The position numbers and the translations under genes were made by a program. The notes beneath the pieces are model-generated. The model saw only the letters and a list, made by a program, of their open reading frames with translations. It had not been told where the DNA came from and searched no databases. This document shows, one piece after another, positions 33,807 through 46,482 of a DNA stretch of 64,000 bases (positions within the stretch are counted from its first letter, which is position 1; each line of letters opens with the position of its first letter). Origin of the DNA: Cylicocyclus nassatus (taxonomy: Eukaryota; Nematoda; Chromadorea; Rhabditida; Strongylidae); contig CATQJL010000316.1 of assembly GCA_958299035.1 (NCBI GenBank), forward strand, positions 11,874,347 to 11,938,346, given 5' to 3'.

Positions 33807-36800
33807 CATGTTTTAAAAATATTGTGACAGCAAGTAATAATAAGTAAAAGTAGGTTCCAACAAATTTGGCACATGTTGTGAGTATTATTACTCATCAATT
33901 CTATTAGTCTATTGATAATAATAAAGCGATGACTTTTAGGTATGTATATCAACTTGAAATTAAAATTATTTTTCGCTCGCAAATTGGGCTTGCAGTAAGC
34001 ACATGCCAAAACTAGTCTCAACACAGTCCAAAAGATTTGCAGACAACAGAAATCGACTGTAGGAAAGCCACAATTTTCATCTAGTGTTTTGACACGTATA
34101 CGCTTCGTTAAGCCTTTAGACTCCTTGCTTACAAAAGATGTGATAACAACCACGGAATGCAAAATTTTGACATCAAGAAATCAATTTTCAAATCATATCA
34201 GTTCTATGCTAGTGAAAGTGGAATTATGAATGTGACTGTACGAGCTAGAACAGATCCATTTCTGTGCCCTTAATCCTTTCCCTCAGCCGATAGAGATATC
34301 CTTAAAAAATACTATTTTACCAGGTTTACAGTGAAAACCTTAGTGTATCTTCAAAACTTTTCAATGACGAAGCCAAGAACTCGAAATGGTTACGAAAAGT
34401 GCACCAAATGCATACCGCCTCCGTCGGAGATTTGCGCTTCACGAAATTGCGCGGGTGATTAAGAGCTTGCTGGCACTTGAATTAATAAATGATACATTGT
34501 TTAGCTTGTGTATTACCTCAGAAAGTCCCAAAGCTCATGCCTATCACACAGAATAATGATAGACGAACACTTTGAGCACAATCGGCGCACCTATTTCATG
34601 GGAAGGTACCTGGGTCAGCAGCCCGGTATGTTCTGCGGCTAGACCGCCTATAAAACTAGTTTGATTGAAAATCATTTTGAAAGGTTGCAAGAAGCAATTG
34701 GAGATAACCAGTAAGCATCACTAGTTAGGTTTGCTCTATCTGCTTGCCTTCCAACCTCTCTCAAGAGTTAGAACAGCGCCTTGAAAACTACAGTAACAAG
34801 AAGTACAACCCTACTTTCGCAAATACAAGACGTACATCTTTCATTTTTCAATGCAGCTCGGCCGCACCACTGTGTCTTGCGAAAAGGTCACCCTCCCACA
34901 CGTTATTTTGGATAAAGAGGAGTACATCAGAGCATTGGTCGCGAAATTCTTCAATGTATGCAAGGGAGGTCGTGATTAGAAAAAAGCAGATACGTCTTGT
35001 AGTCGTGGAATTAGGGTAAATTTAGGCAAGATGAATTTGGAATGGAGCATCCAGTAAATGTTCGGGCAGTACCCAAACTCGAAGAGTTTTGACTCACCGC
35101 TGGAAAAAGAAGGAAGAGTAAAATATTAGTCGATCTTTTTTCACTAAAGAATAAAAACGCAAAATGTCTAGAATTGCGTTCTGGCTATGAAATACACGAC
35201 TTCCTGGTGTCTGGGAAGGACTGTCTTTTTTGCCTAAGATGATGTTGTACTACCGCGCATAAACTTTGTAGCAACAAGATTCCTCTAACGCTACAAACGC
35301 ATAAGAAGACTAGCACCTTGCTATAAGTATGCTACACAAAATTTATGCTCACTCCTACTACACATAACAAAGTTCCAAAAAATCGCATGAAACCGTGTCT
35401 TCCAGAAGGGTAAATCATGTTTTTATCCAAAAAAGCACAAAAGCTACTGCATCCCAAGTTGGTTTTTTATATTTTCGCGCTCACAAAAGCTTGACTCTCT
35501 AAGCGCTACAGTCATTTGTACAATTACTTCGATGCAAATCGTAAAAATCCAATTATTCGAAAATAAAACATGAATATATTTGCTTTCAAAGCTAGAAAGT
35601 CAGACTTTTGATTCTCGAACTAAGTTTGAAAACCTGGAATAATCAAAAAAACGGGATGTCGAATAGACTTTGAAAACTCAAATAGTTCAAAAAAAAAGGG
35701 TTCTAGATAAAACTAAAAGCTTGAGTTATTGGATGTCGAGGTTTCAAACAGATATTATTTGAATGTTCAATTCGAGTTCATATAGACTTAGATTAGTACA
35801 TGAAATATTCGAGTTTTATGCAAAGCCATACTGACCGGGCGGGTATGTCAGCAAATATTAAATATGGTCAATCTGGATAATTGAATATTCACTAGAATAC
35901 TTATTCGAAGTTCGACTTCCAATGTTCGAATGTTATCGATATTCGTTCATGCGAAATTCTCTTTTCAAATATTTGTTTAACCGCTATTTTAACTCTCAAA
36001 TTCATTTCATATTCATTCATGCTATAAAAAAATTTCGACCCGAAGTATACTGTGCATATATTGAGTAATGCCGAAAGTATCGCTCAAAGGACGCCACATT
36101 TGATAGGACATAGATTTATGAAAGATCTTGGCAGCATTCGATGTTCATAAACTGATTGCAGCATAGTCAATGAGCTCCTAAAATTACCAAAATCTGCAAC
36201 CCACGCTTTTAAGATGCTCAAATTTCACAGTTTTTCTAAATTTTTAATTCAACCCTTGAAGGAGACCAAGTAACGAATGGATAGAGCAAACCCTGCAGGA
36301 TACGAAACAATCTTTCTCTCCCTTCCATAGCTCGTCATAAATGTTTTGTGGAATTTCAAGTGATGCTACCAATTTCCATACCTGGTCAACCAAAACCTCG
36401 TAGATCATCAAAGGGAGAACAGCTCGGGTGCTAATCGAGCAGCTTTATTCCTCTTTCTGTTGGGTGTTTTTTGTTTTCGCTTGGAGGAGTCTCCAGGGAT
36501 GAAATTATCACAAGTCATGCTTTGAAGGCACCTCAGCTTGCACCCGAAACACTCGAAATTTGATACCTAGGATCCGTAACCGCTCATTGCTTTGTAAAAA
36601 TGTTAAACTGTAGTTCAAAGTTGGAAGACTACATTTGAAGTGTCAAATTTCAAAGATTTATTGGTGCTTGATGCAACTGTGGCTGAGTGGGCTTGCCAAG
36701 ATTCGAGGATTGTAGTAAAAAATTATGCAGAAAGTTATGGAGAGCTATTGAAGAGAGAAAAAAGTTGTAAGTTGTACTGTATCCTGTAAGGTTTGCTCTA

Positions 36801-36850
36801 TCAAAAATTCTGTTGATCGTCTCAGAAAGCACGGGTCGCAGATTTTGGTA
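33807..36850. other. Non-coding part of duplication unit 1
   Basis: Aligns with 52995-53158 and 58403-61330 of unit 2. No frame is conserved between the two copies; the 91-residue frame at 34744-35019 is broken in unit 2, so it is not called. From 35580 to 36010 the sequence is rich in TTCGAA-type simple motifs. A minus frame at 33797-34162 (121 residues) is not preserved in unit 2 either. Confidence 0.5.
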
Positions 36851-36892
36851 CAATACCGCTCACATTTATTGAAAAATAGACGCGAATGTATG

Positions 36893-36966
36893 GACATGTA
36901 TGGACATGTACGGATATGTCCATACATGTATGGACATGTCCGTACATGTCCGTACATGTCCATACA
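36893..36966 (+). repeat. ACATGT/GGACATGTATGG minisatellite at the arm end (left)
   Basis: About 12 bp units built from TGGACATGTA and its complement. The matching array in the right arm is 40433-40506, with a different unit order and number. Because units are themselves palindromic, the array can fold within one strand. Confidence 0.85.
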
Positions 36967-38221
36967 GCCATATCTCGCTTCAGAGTGGACGAATTCTGAA
37001 TCCAAAGCCACCGTTCGATTCAGCTCGGCGCAAAGAATCTTCAGATATATTGGAAGTGGGGGTACGATGTCTTCGATATTCCGTTTTCAGTTTTTTCAAT
37101 TTGTTCCGCGGAGGTCCTTTCGCGAATATGTGAAGCAACGCCTACCCAACATAGAAGACTTTACTAAGTACTATTCGATAATACTGTTCTTGTAGAATAT
37201 TTTGCGCTAAAAAGTAGACTCAGACTTCTTTTCAAAGGAGATAGAAGCGTTGGTGAATTTTTTAAAAAATCATGGGTTTTTAAATTCTACTCGCCATAAT
37301 TTCCTTCGGAACAAGTATATTTTTGATCCGAAAACGGCGCCTTGCTCAGCTCATCAAGGCGAATCTTTTCATGTACACCATGCCCTTGATATCTCGATTT
37401 CAGCATTCTTAAATCTTTCTGAGGACGTCTTTTAGCGAAGGTGTAAAGCAGCGAGCATTGTCCCGAGTACATTCCAGCAAGGATTTTTCGATAGCACTTT
37501 TTCTGTAGATTATGATCTACAGAAAATCTTAGCATCGACTCATATCACAACAATTAGAGCTAAAATCGTGCGCAAAATGGCGATAGGAGCTAGATAGTAG
37601 CCGCAGGTTTCTTTTCAAAGGAAGTAGAACGGCGAGTGAATTGTGGAAAAATCTTGTCGTCCCAAATTCTACTCGCCATATCCGCAGGATACGAGGCTAT
37701 CTTGCTAAGCAGATGTGAGTTTCGAAATCACCAGGTCGCACAACCTCTACGAGCAGGTTTTCCGATACGTTCGGGTTATTCCATTTTCTCTCGTTTTACG
37801 CTCCGGAAGCTCGCCGATGGTTTTTGGTCAAAATGTTGATGCTCTTGAATTGTAGGGAAACTTCGCTTATAGAGGTTTTCGAACACGCTCTTTACGAAAA
37901 TCGTGGTCTTTGAGGATCACAGAGTCTTTTTGGAGAGATACGGTGAGGTGACTGGTGACTGTAACTGCAGCACGAAAGTGCATAATTTTGGCCGCACTTC
38001 TCGCGTATCTGTCAGAAACCTTGCCTGCTTGCTTCTCTCAGTCAAAGTTACTGGGAATTGTGCTATCGAATGGTGCATTACTCAGGCTCCAGTCTGTGAA
38101 ATTTGCCGAGTTACGAGCCTACGAAAACACGTTCTCATGAATTTTGCCCAAAATGTAAAGATCGCACATCTCGTCGAAATTCTTCAGTGAGCGCTTGTAC
38201 AACGCGCTGATCAAATCCTTT

Positions 38222-39250
38222 CACATTTCTATTCATTTATTTATTTATTCTATACGCTCTTGGCGTTCCATACAACAGAATGGAAAGCAGTCATTTATAC
38301 TCTAACCGCAACGATAGTGCATCATTAGTTTAGGTCCAATCTTGATAAAAATGTGATGAAAGCTTGTATTTGACTGCTCTATGATTATAATTATCGGAAT
38401 TAAATGATGCGATTCGTGGAGATGTACCCATGCCCCCTTTTGCCTGCAAAATAGTTCGATTTTAACAAGAAAACAAGGTTTGATGGTGGGTATATCATCT
38501 GACCCCACAAAACCAGTAGTGAGCCAGTGACTCCAAGTGAATTTCAATAAGGGTTGTAATGATGGATAGCTCATACGTGAGCGTGATCAAGTTAGGTAAT
38601 TGTAATCTATGGAGATGGCAATCATGCCAACTCATTTGCCAGCAGAAGATGCTCTTGCAATAATAAAGCAAAGCGGGGCTCGGTTGGTGCAGTAATACCA
38701 ATCAGCCTTGCCCAAATGATTCCGGGGAGAGTCCAATGACTCCGAAAGAATATCAAATAGTTTCACTTTTTGTAATTCATTTAAGAGCAAGTCAACAAGC
38801 TGTAATGATTGGGAAGAGAAGTAAAATGATTACACCTCCTGAACTAACGTAATAGCAAGATATGGGTTAGTAAGGGTTGAGACATTTGAAAGAAAATAAT
38901 ATAAAAAAACACAAATTGATGGTTGTATTTGGTATGCATTTTGTGGTCGGATAATGTAATCGCACATGGCCAGCTATAGCAATACAGATGACGAATTGGT
39001 GCTATTCACTACTCATTCTCAGAATGCCTCAAACGTAAGAGATCAAGTGTGTTGATTCTGCGTTTAAAAACATCCGTGCTCTGAGATTGTAAAGTATCTA
39101 GAATCTTTTGATGAATCTCGTTGTGTTAGGCTTGGTGCTTTGAGCTCTAGCCACGAAATAGCTTGATACTCATTTGAGCAATTGAAGCAGACGCAAGCAC
39201 CATATTCAGTAGTACAGTGGAAGTCGTTCGACGAAGCGAACATAATATCT
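38222..39250. other. Spacer of the giant foldback, with a retroposon 3' end
   Basis: At 38222-38275 the minus strand reads GTATGGAACGCCAAGAGCGT followed by AATA/AATG units, matching the 3' end of the retroposon at 61335-61775 (GGAACGCCTTGAGCGTACAA then AATGA units). This suggests a retroposon on the minus strand. The rest of the spacer has no recognised body or gene; the minus frames of 90 and 68 residues (38302-38701) have no domain. Confidence 0.5.
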
Positions 39251-40432
39251 GCAAAGAGCGTCAAACAAGCGCTCACGGAGGAATTTCGACGAGATATGCG
39301 ATCTTTACATTTTGGGCAAAATTTATGAGAACGTGTTTTCGTAGGCTCGTAACTCGGCGAATTTCACAGACTGAAGCCTGAGTAATGCACCATTCGATAG
39401 CACAATTCTTAGTAACTTTGACTGAGAGAAGCAAGCAGGCAAGGTTTCTGACAGATACGCGAGAAGTGCGGCCAAAATTACGCACTTTCGTGCTGCAGTT
39501 ACAGTCACCAGTCACCTCACCGTATCTCTCCAAAAAGACTCTGTGATCCTCAAAGACCACGATTTTCTTAAAAAGCATCTTCGAAAACCTCTATAAGCGA
39601 AGTTTCCCTACAATTCAAGAGCATCAACATTTTGACCAAAAACCATCGGCGAGCTTCCGGAGCGTAAAACGAGAGAAAATGGAATAACCCGAACGTATCG
39701 GAAAACCTGCTCGTAGAGGTTGTGCGACCTGCTGATTTCGAAACTCACATCTGCTTAGCAAGATAGCTTCGTATCCTGCGGATATGGCGAGTAGAATTTG
39801 GGACGACAAGATTTTCACAATTCACTCGCCGTTCTACTTCCTTTGAAAAGAATCCTGCGGGTACTCTAGCACATTATAATCTACAGAAAAAGTGCTATCG
39901 AAATATTCTTGCTGGAATGTACTCGGGACAATGCTCGCTGCTTTACACCTTCGCGAAAAGACGTCCTCAGAAAGATTTAAGAATGCTGAAATCGAGATAA
40001 CAAGGACATGGTGTACAAGAAAAGATTCGCCTTGATGAGCTGAGCAAGGCGCTGTTTTCGGATCAAAAATATACTTGTTCCGAAGGAAATTATGGCGAGT
40101 AGAATTTAAAAACCCATGATTTTTCCAAAATTCACCAACGCTTCTATCTTCTTTGAAAAGAAGTCTGAGTCTACTTTTTAGCGCACAATATTCCACAAGA
40201 ACAGTATTATCGAATAGTACTTAGTAAAGTCTTCTATATTGGGTAGGCGTTGCTTCACATATTCGCGAAAGGACCTCCGCGGAACAAATTGAAAAAACTG
40301 AAAACGGAATATCGAAGACATCGTACCCCCACTTCCAATATATCTGAAGATTCTTCGCGCCGAGCTGAATCGAACGGTGGCTTTGGATTCAGAATTCGTC
40401 CACTCTGAAGCGAGATATGGCCACGCGACGCT

Positions 40433-40506
40433 GATGTATGGACATGTATGGACATGTCCGTACATGTATGGACATGTCTATACATGTCCATACATGTCCA
40501 TACATT
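40433..40506 (+). repeat. ACATGT minisatellite at the arm end (right)
   Basis: Counterpart of 36893-36966 in the other arm of the giant foldback. Unit order differs, so the two arms are not copied exactly here. Confidence 0.85.
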
Positions 40507-40644
40507 CGCGTCTATTTTTCAAAAAATGTGAGCGTTATTGTAATCTTCCGGGAGCTCATTAGATATGCCGCAATATCGCCATAACCTTTAGAAAAAAGAT
40601 AAAATGCTGCATGAAACGACCTTAGAGATTTACTACTTAGCAAA

Positions 40645-41120
40645 CAAGTATGAATCTCACAAGGGAAGGATACCAACATTAGTTGGCAATTGAAAATAAG
40701 ATGTAGACCACTGGATGCATCTTTGAACGCTGATTCCAAATCTGCTTTTTTTTTTGCGGAATTAGTTTCCGAAAGAAGTTGTGAGCGTTTGAATGTCCAA
40801 ATTTGTCAAGGTTTAGGTGGCCTAAAGTTGACGAAACGATGCACAAAAACATCGGAAAGCGGGAAATCAGTTTTTTATCGAGCATATTGCTTGCAATGAA
40901 GGAACAAAGCCGATGGAAATTGCTTAAGTATTGTCTTAGAGCTTTTCGCTAATTTTATGCCATTCAATGCTTGGCAAATTTGGACATTCAAGTGCGTATA
41001 ACTTCTTTCGGAGAGTTGTTCCGAAGAAAGGGAAAGCAGATCTAGAATCAGCGTTCAAAGGCGCGTCTATTGATATACACCTCATCTTCAATCGCCGACT
41101 AATGCTGGTATCCTTTCCTT
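40645..41120. repeat. Foldback of about 480 bp
   Basis: Arms 40645-40805 and 40968-41120 are inverted. ACTAATGCTGGTATCCTTTC at 41099 faces GAAGGATACCAACATTAGT at 40664, and AGAATCAGCGTTCAAAGGCG at 41046 faces its counterpart at 40720. No ORF. A target site was not determined. Confidence 0.75.
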
Positions 41121-41450
41121 GTCAGAACAATTCGAAAATTCCGAACTAATAGTGGATTTCTGGACTTGATGTAAAGAATGCTTTGAATGTTCATGCCAAA
41201 GGAGAATCACAAAAACGCCCCTTGCATCGGGATGCTACTGATGCGATGGCAACTCTCATAATATTGAAATCTCATTAATTACTGCCCATACATCACTATG
41301 AAACATACATCATTATGACAGTATTTTCTGTGCTTTCGACAAGGCAGTCAGAAATCCCAACTAGACTACAATGTTGAAAAGAAGCAATGAATGTAAGATG
41401 ATTTATCAATCGACACAACATCTGATCAACGCCTAAACAAAAACGTTCTT

Positions 41451-43009
41451 CTCTATAAAGAATGCTCAATCAAGCAATTCCCATAGGATATCCTTATAAA
41501 CATCTTTTCAGTTCACATGTTATCAAGTATATCACTTGGGGATTAACTCATTTTCAGACGTATCAGGTCGTTCCATAAGCTCGTACCGTTTTCATGAACC
41601 AACAAAGCCATCAATTTTTAGTGCTAATCAGTCAACAATATAGTCCTCGAAGTAACGCACGACCTTGTGTCACATTCCTTTTAGCCTCTCACCTCACGGC
41701 AGCGCGCCGGGTCCTAAAAACATCGGCCCGTAGTAAAGCTCGATTATTTCGTGAACTGAACTTAACCCGTCAGTTGAGCTTACGTCAGGTGAAATGATGA
41801 CCGCCCACCTTCCCATGCTATAAGCATGGCAAGTGAACTGGTCATCCGTCCACCTGCTGCAGTCAACTGCTGCACATCAGTTCACGTTCATTTGACCAAC
41901 GTGAACTAATTTTACACGAATGCAAATAGTGTGGAAAAGAGAAGACGCAGAGAAGACTCCGGTAAGTTGCTCCTGAATAACTTACGATACACATCAGTTT
42001 GCCTAACACTGCGGAAAATATCGGTGCAAAACCGCACAATACCGGGGCCCGAAAAGAGAATCGATGAACAGCTGATTTTGGCGTGGAAAGGAAGAAAACA
42101 AAATTTTTCATTCTTGTAAAGTATGCTGACTTTTTTGAAAAGCTGCTCAAGGCAAGAATTTTCTTGGTTTAATTCATTGAGTTCATGTTGCAGCCATTTC
42201 ATTTTTATTTTCATGAAAATTTCGTCAAAAATGTGTTTTAGTTTTATCCATGCATGTGCTAAGCGAAATCCTTGATAGCGGTCATCATCGATTTTGCGAT
42301 AGTGGTCGCTCAAAGACGCGAGGCGATACAGCAAAAATGTGACGCTATACGGTTTTAAACCATGGCCGCGCGATTTCAATTCCAGTCGCTTTCCTGTTTA
42401 ACCAAACAGATTATATGGTTCCTTTTTCAAGCACACACATGATTATCATGATTAAAAAGCGATCCGCATAGCTACTGGATGCTGGACTGAGGCGTCCTAA
42501 GTTCAACGTAGGCCCGCACCAGTCGAGTTGCAGTGATGGGGGGTTTATTACGGGCGACCATCATCTGACTAGCGCCTAAATTACTCACTGATATCGACAT
42601 TCATAAGATTTGCGAGAGAACTGAGCAAATGATATTGATAGAGGGAGATTCGGGAGTACTTTGAGTAGTGAAGAATCTTCTACTCAAATCTTGCAGGACA
42701 TTTTTGACGACGATTGCAGTACGAGATCATGTTTTCGTCTTGCAGAGCTCACTGGACGTGTCTATTGAGCTGTTTCTGCGCTATGACCTGGTTCAGACGG
42801 TTCAGTTGGGGTGCTTGTATAGTTGAGCGTCGTCTTCTTGTCTAGCAGTTTTAACGCAGGACGTCCTGCTCGTCCTTCGAAAAGTCTTGTTCAGGACACC
42901 CTGCTCAGCCCTGGTCTTTTGTATCAACCCTCCTTTTTTGTTCGTAGTTCTTAGTTCTAGTTCTGTTCGTTAATGTATTTCTTTGAAATAAACCCAAATG
43001 GCGTATACC
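41451..43009. other. Unassigned stretch
   Basis: AGGTCGTTCCATAAGCTCGT at 41567 resembles a mariner end, but no partner end was found. A small hairpin lies at about 41860-41900 (GAACTGATGTGC-type arms around CAGTTGACTGCAGC). The 155-residue minus frame 41912-42379 has no recognisable domain, and no splice or promoter context supports it. 42840-42920 repeats GACGTCCTGCT / GACACCCTGCT motifs. Confidence 0.4.
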
Positions 43010-43470
43010 CCTTCTGTGTCACATGTCATTCAATCTTTATGTCCAAAATAGAAAGAGTTTCTTTTGAACAGGAAGAAGCTTATAAGCATTTTCAAATTGG
43101 GAATAGGTGTATATCGTCAGAAACGCTCAAGCGTTGCTCCCATTTTGCTTTTTCCCCGCTATAGAATTACCCTAATTTCACGCGTACAAGGCGCGGGGTG
43201 GTCCTAGCTTTCATCGACCAGCCCCAACACGGCAAAGGACTTCGCAACCAAAGGAACCCCATACCGTGCTGCGTTTTGCCTGACGAATCGTGCGGCATAA
43301 GGATCGCTTCTTAAAACACGTTGGGGCGGCTGAGCAGCTCGATGAAAGCTAGGACCACCCCGCGCCTTGTACGCGTAAAATTAGGGTAGTTTTGGGTAGA
43401 AGTCAACATCTATAGACTCAATGGAATCCCGGTCATATTTAAGGTGATGAACCTGCGTTTTCTAGCTTAA
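43010..43470 (+). repeat. Copy of the sequence at 26440-26650, with a MITE inserted
   Basis: Flanks on both sides of 43170-43386 match 26440-26650 in order. The 63-residue frame 42973-43164 is repeat sequence. Confidence 0.7.
43170..43386. mobile_element. 217 bp MITE, TA-flanked, about 48 bp inverted ends
   Basis: CCCTAATTTCACGCGTACAA at the left and its complement at the right (one mismatch and one extra base) are flanked by TA. The inverted similarity continues through GGGGTGGTCCTAGCTTTCAT. The related site at 26597-26608 is uninterrupted. TA targeting points to Tc1/mariner-type mobilisation. Confidence 0.85.
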
Positions 43471-43503
43471 GCTTAAGCAAAGATTACTGTGCCAAACAAA
43501 CTA

Positions 43504-43656
43504 TACGCTGTTGCATGACGAACGCGCAATATCTTTGGGGGCTATATTAGCCGCAGAGCGCATGAGGTACAGGATTTACAACGGTGAGGATACACACACG
43601 CCACGTTTGCGCCCGCTCAATAAAACTGCTTCTGCGCTTTCGTCATGCAGTAGCCT
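43504..43656. mobile_element. Second copy of the CTGCTGCATGACG MITE
   Basis: Ends near CGCTGTTGCATGACGAACGC and its diverged complement. The interior GCCGCAGAGCGCATGAGG and AACGGTGAGGATAC match 24840-24974, which is the better-preserved copy. Confidence 0.75.
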
Positions 43657-44079
43657 TTAACTGCCTTTCTTTAATTTTAGCTATACAGTAGCTTTACAAA
43701 AATTTAAAAAATTAAGCGCCGACATATCTCAAATAAATCTCATTACAAACGATGCACTTACCTAGTATCAAAACTTTTTGGATGATGGAAACCGAGTTAG
43801 CTCTAAAGTGCCGAAATCATTGGAATCCCTATGATAACACAAGGTCCTTCCGAAGAATTGAACAATATTTTCATAAAGGAGGCTCAATGTACCTCGGGGA
43901 TTTCGTGAAAATTAAGTAGAGGCTTGGGACCTATACATGAGAACATTCCTAAACCGAATCAAGTCGAGTGCATCTTATTTGGTGAAAGCCTTGACTCCCC
44001 TCCCTTTATTAATGCTTGAAATTTTCTGAAAACTCATGGAACCCACACCAAGGGCTGTTTGTTCTATTCAAACCCACTT
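43657..44079. other. Unassigned AT-rich stretch
   Basis: Nothing recognised. Confidence 0.4.
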
Positions 44080-44310
44080 TGTAATAACAAAAATCAGTCT
44101 GCCTTCCATTTAGTTTTTAATGAAATTAATAGTGATGTACTTGCACACTTATTGTCATGCCGGTCTAAAAGAAGTCCGTTCGCACTATGTTTAGAAAATC
44201 GTGACTTTTTCCTGTGGCAATGGTTTCGCTCATTAATTTAATTGAAAAGGAAAATTTAACGATGGCCTATAGACAACTCTTAAAAAATACAGATTGCGGG
44301 AAAAACTGAA
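44080..44310 (-). repeat. Inverted copy of the 9820-11155 repeat
   Basis: The minus strand contains GAAAATCGTGACTTT-type sequence in mirror image: AAATCGTGACTTTTTCC at 44198 is the complement of GAAAAAGTCACGATTTTT near 9973. GTTCGCACTATGTTTAGAAA at 44178 likewise matches 10945. Confidence 0.7.
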
Positions 44311-44809
44311 GGGAATTGATTACACGTAATTTAGTAAATTTTAAGTTGCTCACCAGAAATAAAATGGCTGCAATAATTAAAGTATTAACACGGATTTTGG
44401 TCTGCTTTTCTGCAGAATTATGGTGGTGATCGAGCTCTCCATGGAAAGCTATCTTCATAAAGGACAATGCCAAACAATTCTGTTTCGCATAGTCTCAAAA
44501 ATCGTAAGTTCCCAAAGATGTACGCAATCAACAAAGTTCGCTCACTCTATAGAGAAGTTGGAAAATTTTGTGTTAATTGTTCAGCATTTATTATGACGTT
44601 CTTGGAGTTTTGGCGAGCTTGCTCAGAATCACTGAAGCATGAGCTATGTATAGGAAGTCACCAATAGCTACTACAAAGTAACTGATTATTTTCAACTACT
44701 AGTGAATTCGATGACAAGCAAAATAATTTAAAAGCGGCTACGATTTGTTGAGACTAGTGCAAACGAATTCTTAAGCCAACCTATACCACTTGATCAAAAT
44801 ATAGAATTA
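44311..44809. other. Unassigned stretch
   Basis: No supported gene. Short plus and minus frames (66-68 residues) lack domains. Confidence 0.4.
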
Positions 44810-46482
44810 GGTTGTTTCGCAAGCAAACCTAAACCAGCAACCTTTTCTAAATAATAATAACCTTTTTTCTAAGCTTTTATTAAATTGGTTCATAATTAAT
44901 GCACGTTTTGAATTTCAACCGCAATAAGTCATATACTTTTCATTCTTATATAGGCTTCAAAGTACCATTGGATAGAGCAAAGCAAGCTCTACAAGATGGC
45001 ACTCATGGCTGTGCGCCATGCTCGATCACGGAGAGTTCGAACTCAAAATCTAAAGATTTCCAAATGTCCAAAAAATCGAAAAAAATCAGATCTTCGTCCA
45101 AATAGTTTCTATACTATCGACACTGATATCCATATATTGCCGTATTTTTTCCTTGACTAGAAATTGAGAAAACGAAAATTTCCCTGATTTTCTCAAAGCA
45201 ATGCTGAGCCGTTTTTGCAAATGTAGTTCTATACTACAAGTCTAGATAAGTATAACTGTAGATTTTCAGCCCATTCCAAGCGGTAGTTTTCGAAAAATAA
45301 CGAATTCGGATTTTTTCGTTTCAGTGTCGGTGCTAAAATCGACATTTCTCGAAAAGTATCGCTCGAAATAGGCTGAAAATTTACAATTATGCTTACCTAG
45401 GCTTGTAGTATAGAACTACATTTGCAAAAACGGCTCAGCATTGCTTTGAGAAAATTAGGGGAATTTTCGTTTTCTCAATTTCTAGCCAAGGAAAAAATAC
45501 GGCAATCGCACACATGGATATCAGATGTCGATAGTATTGATATGAGCGAGTGGGAAATCTGTAGAAACTATTTGGACGAAGATCTGATTTTTTTCGATTT
45601 TTGGGCATTTGGATCTTTAGATTTTGAGTTCGAACTCTCCGTGGATCGAGCATGGCGCAAAGCCATGAGTGTCATCTTGTAGAGCTTGCTTTGCTCTATC
45701 CAATGGTACTTTGAAGCCTATATAAGAATGAAAAGTATATGACTTATTGCGGTTGAAATTCAAAATGTGCATTAATTATGTTTTCCTAGCAAACTCAAAT
45801 CAACATTTTTTAAAGCGAAACAAACTTCACAAAATAAGCAAAGACCTACTCAAGTCGTACTCCAGGTAAAATTTTGAGCTAAAAATCATAAAATTTCAAC
45901 TGCCGTAATTAGATCTCCTTCCAGGAAAATTCTACGGATCACCAATTTGATCATCCTACAATAGACACATAGTGGAGTCAAAGGTACATTGCTGGATTTT
46001 TTTCGAGCATGGAAATCTAAAAAAGTCTAAAAATTACAAACTCCGACATCACCTTTCCCCACGTGTTTCATACTACAAGCCTTAGCCAATATAACCTCAA
46101 AATTGTACCCTTGTGCTTTAGTAACCGAAAAATGCCAAATTTGACTTGAAAACCCAAAAAATGACATTTTTGCTTTTGAGCTATTTTCAATTCATTTTGT
46201 GCCGTGGAAAAAAATCCAGAAAATGCGTTCATGAAAACTATTATATTTATGTGCCTACTTATGACGACCAAATGAGGTGCGTAGGAAATTTCTGGAAAAA
46301 AAATCAGACTTCTAGGTTAGTTAAAGTGTGATTTTTGGCTCCGAATCTTACCTGGTCACGACTCAGGTGCAACTCTGATGGTCATTTTTGAAGTTTGTTC
46401 GCTCCATCGAATGGTAGCCTAAGTTTCCTAGGAGAGAAAACAGCTTGATTTATTTGAAAAAAGGGTTTGTTTTGGGACAGCC
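44810..46482. mobile_element. Mariner-like ends enclosing a large foldback
   Basis: GGTTGTTTCGCAAGCAAACC at the left and, inverted, GGCTGTCCCAAAACAAACCC at the right are similar and flanked by TA. Inside, 44888-45250 and 45405-45779 are near-perfect inverted arms (GTCATATACTTTTCATTCTT at 44928 against its complement near 45745) around a smaller palindromic centre. The 85-residue frames on both strands at 45422-45682 are arm translations. About 700 bp after the foldback has no feature. No transposase. Confidence 0.6.

Larger units (their letters stand above)
36851..40540. mobile_element. Giant foldback element, 3.7 kb, arms of about 1.3 kb
   Basis: Left arm about 36851-38213 and right arm about 39252-40540 are highly similar inverted copies. 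Examples are GCGAATCTTTTCATGTACAC at 37359 and its near complement at 40012, and CCGATACGTTCGGGTTATTC at 37760 against its complement at 39685. The ends CAATACCGCTCACATTTATT and its near complement are flanked by TA, suggesting TA-targeted (Tc1-like) insertion. Most 60-120 residue frames here are the same arm sequence seen twice in mirror image. No transposase is encoded. A decayed relative is at 12700-16210. Confidence 0.85.
29480..41450 (+). repeat. Segmental duplication unit 1
   Basis: Co-linear in direct orientation with 48600-62220. Shared landmarks run from TTATCCCATACCA (29750 and 48836) through the gene and its promoter, the 3' flank (GTTCCAACAA near 33854 and 53051), CTCTCAAGAGTTAGAACAGC (34757 and 59203) to GCATCGGGATGCTA (41225; TATCGGGATGCTA at 62050). 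Insertions private to this unit include 29886-30406, 30540-31449 and 36851-40540. Confidence 0.85.

Noticed and set aside
36893..36966. CRISPR-like short repeat array
   Set aside because: Units are contiguous 12 bp minisatellite without unique spacers, in a eukaryotic foldback arm.
41912..42379. 155-codon minus-strand open frame
   Set aside because: No recognisable domain, promoter, splice or conservation support; composition like the surrounding AT-rich DNA.
45040..45060. GAGTTCGAACTC as a possible tRNA T-arm
   Set aside because: No acceptor stem, anticodon arm or A-box nearby; the sequence is part of a foldback arm and recurs in mirror image near 45629.
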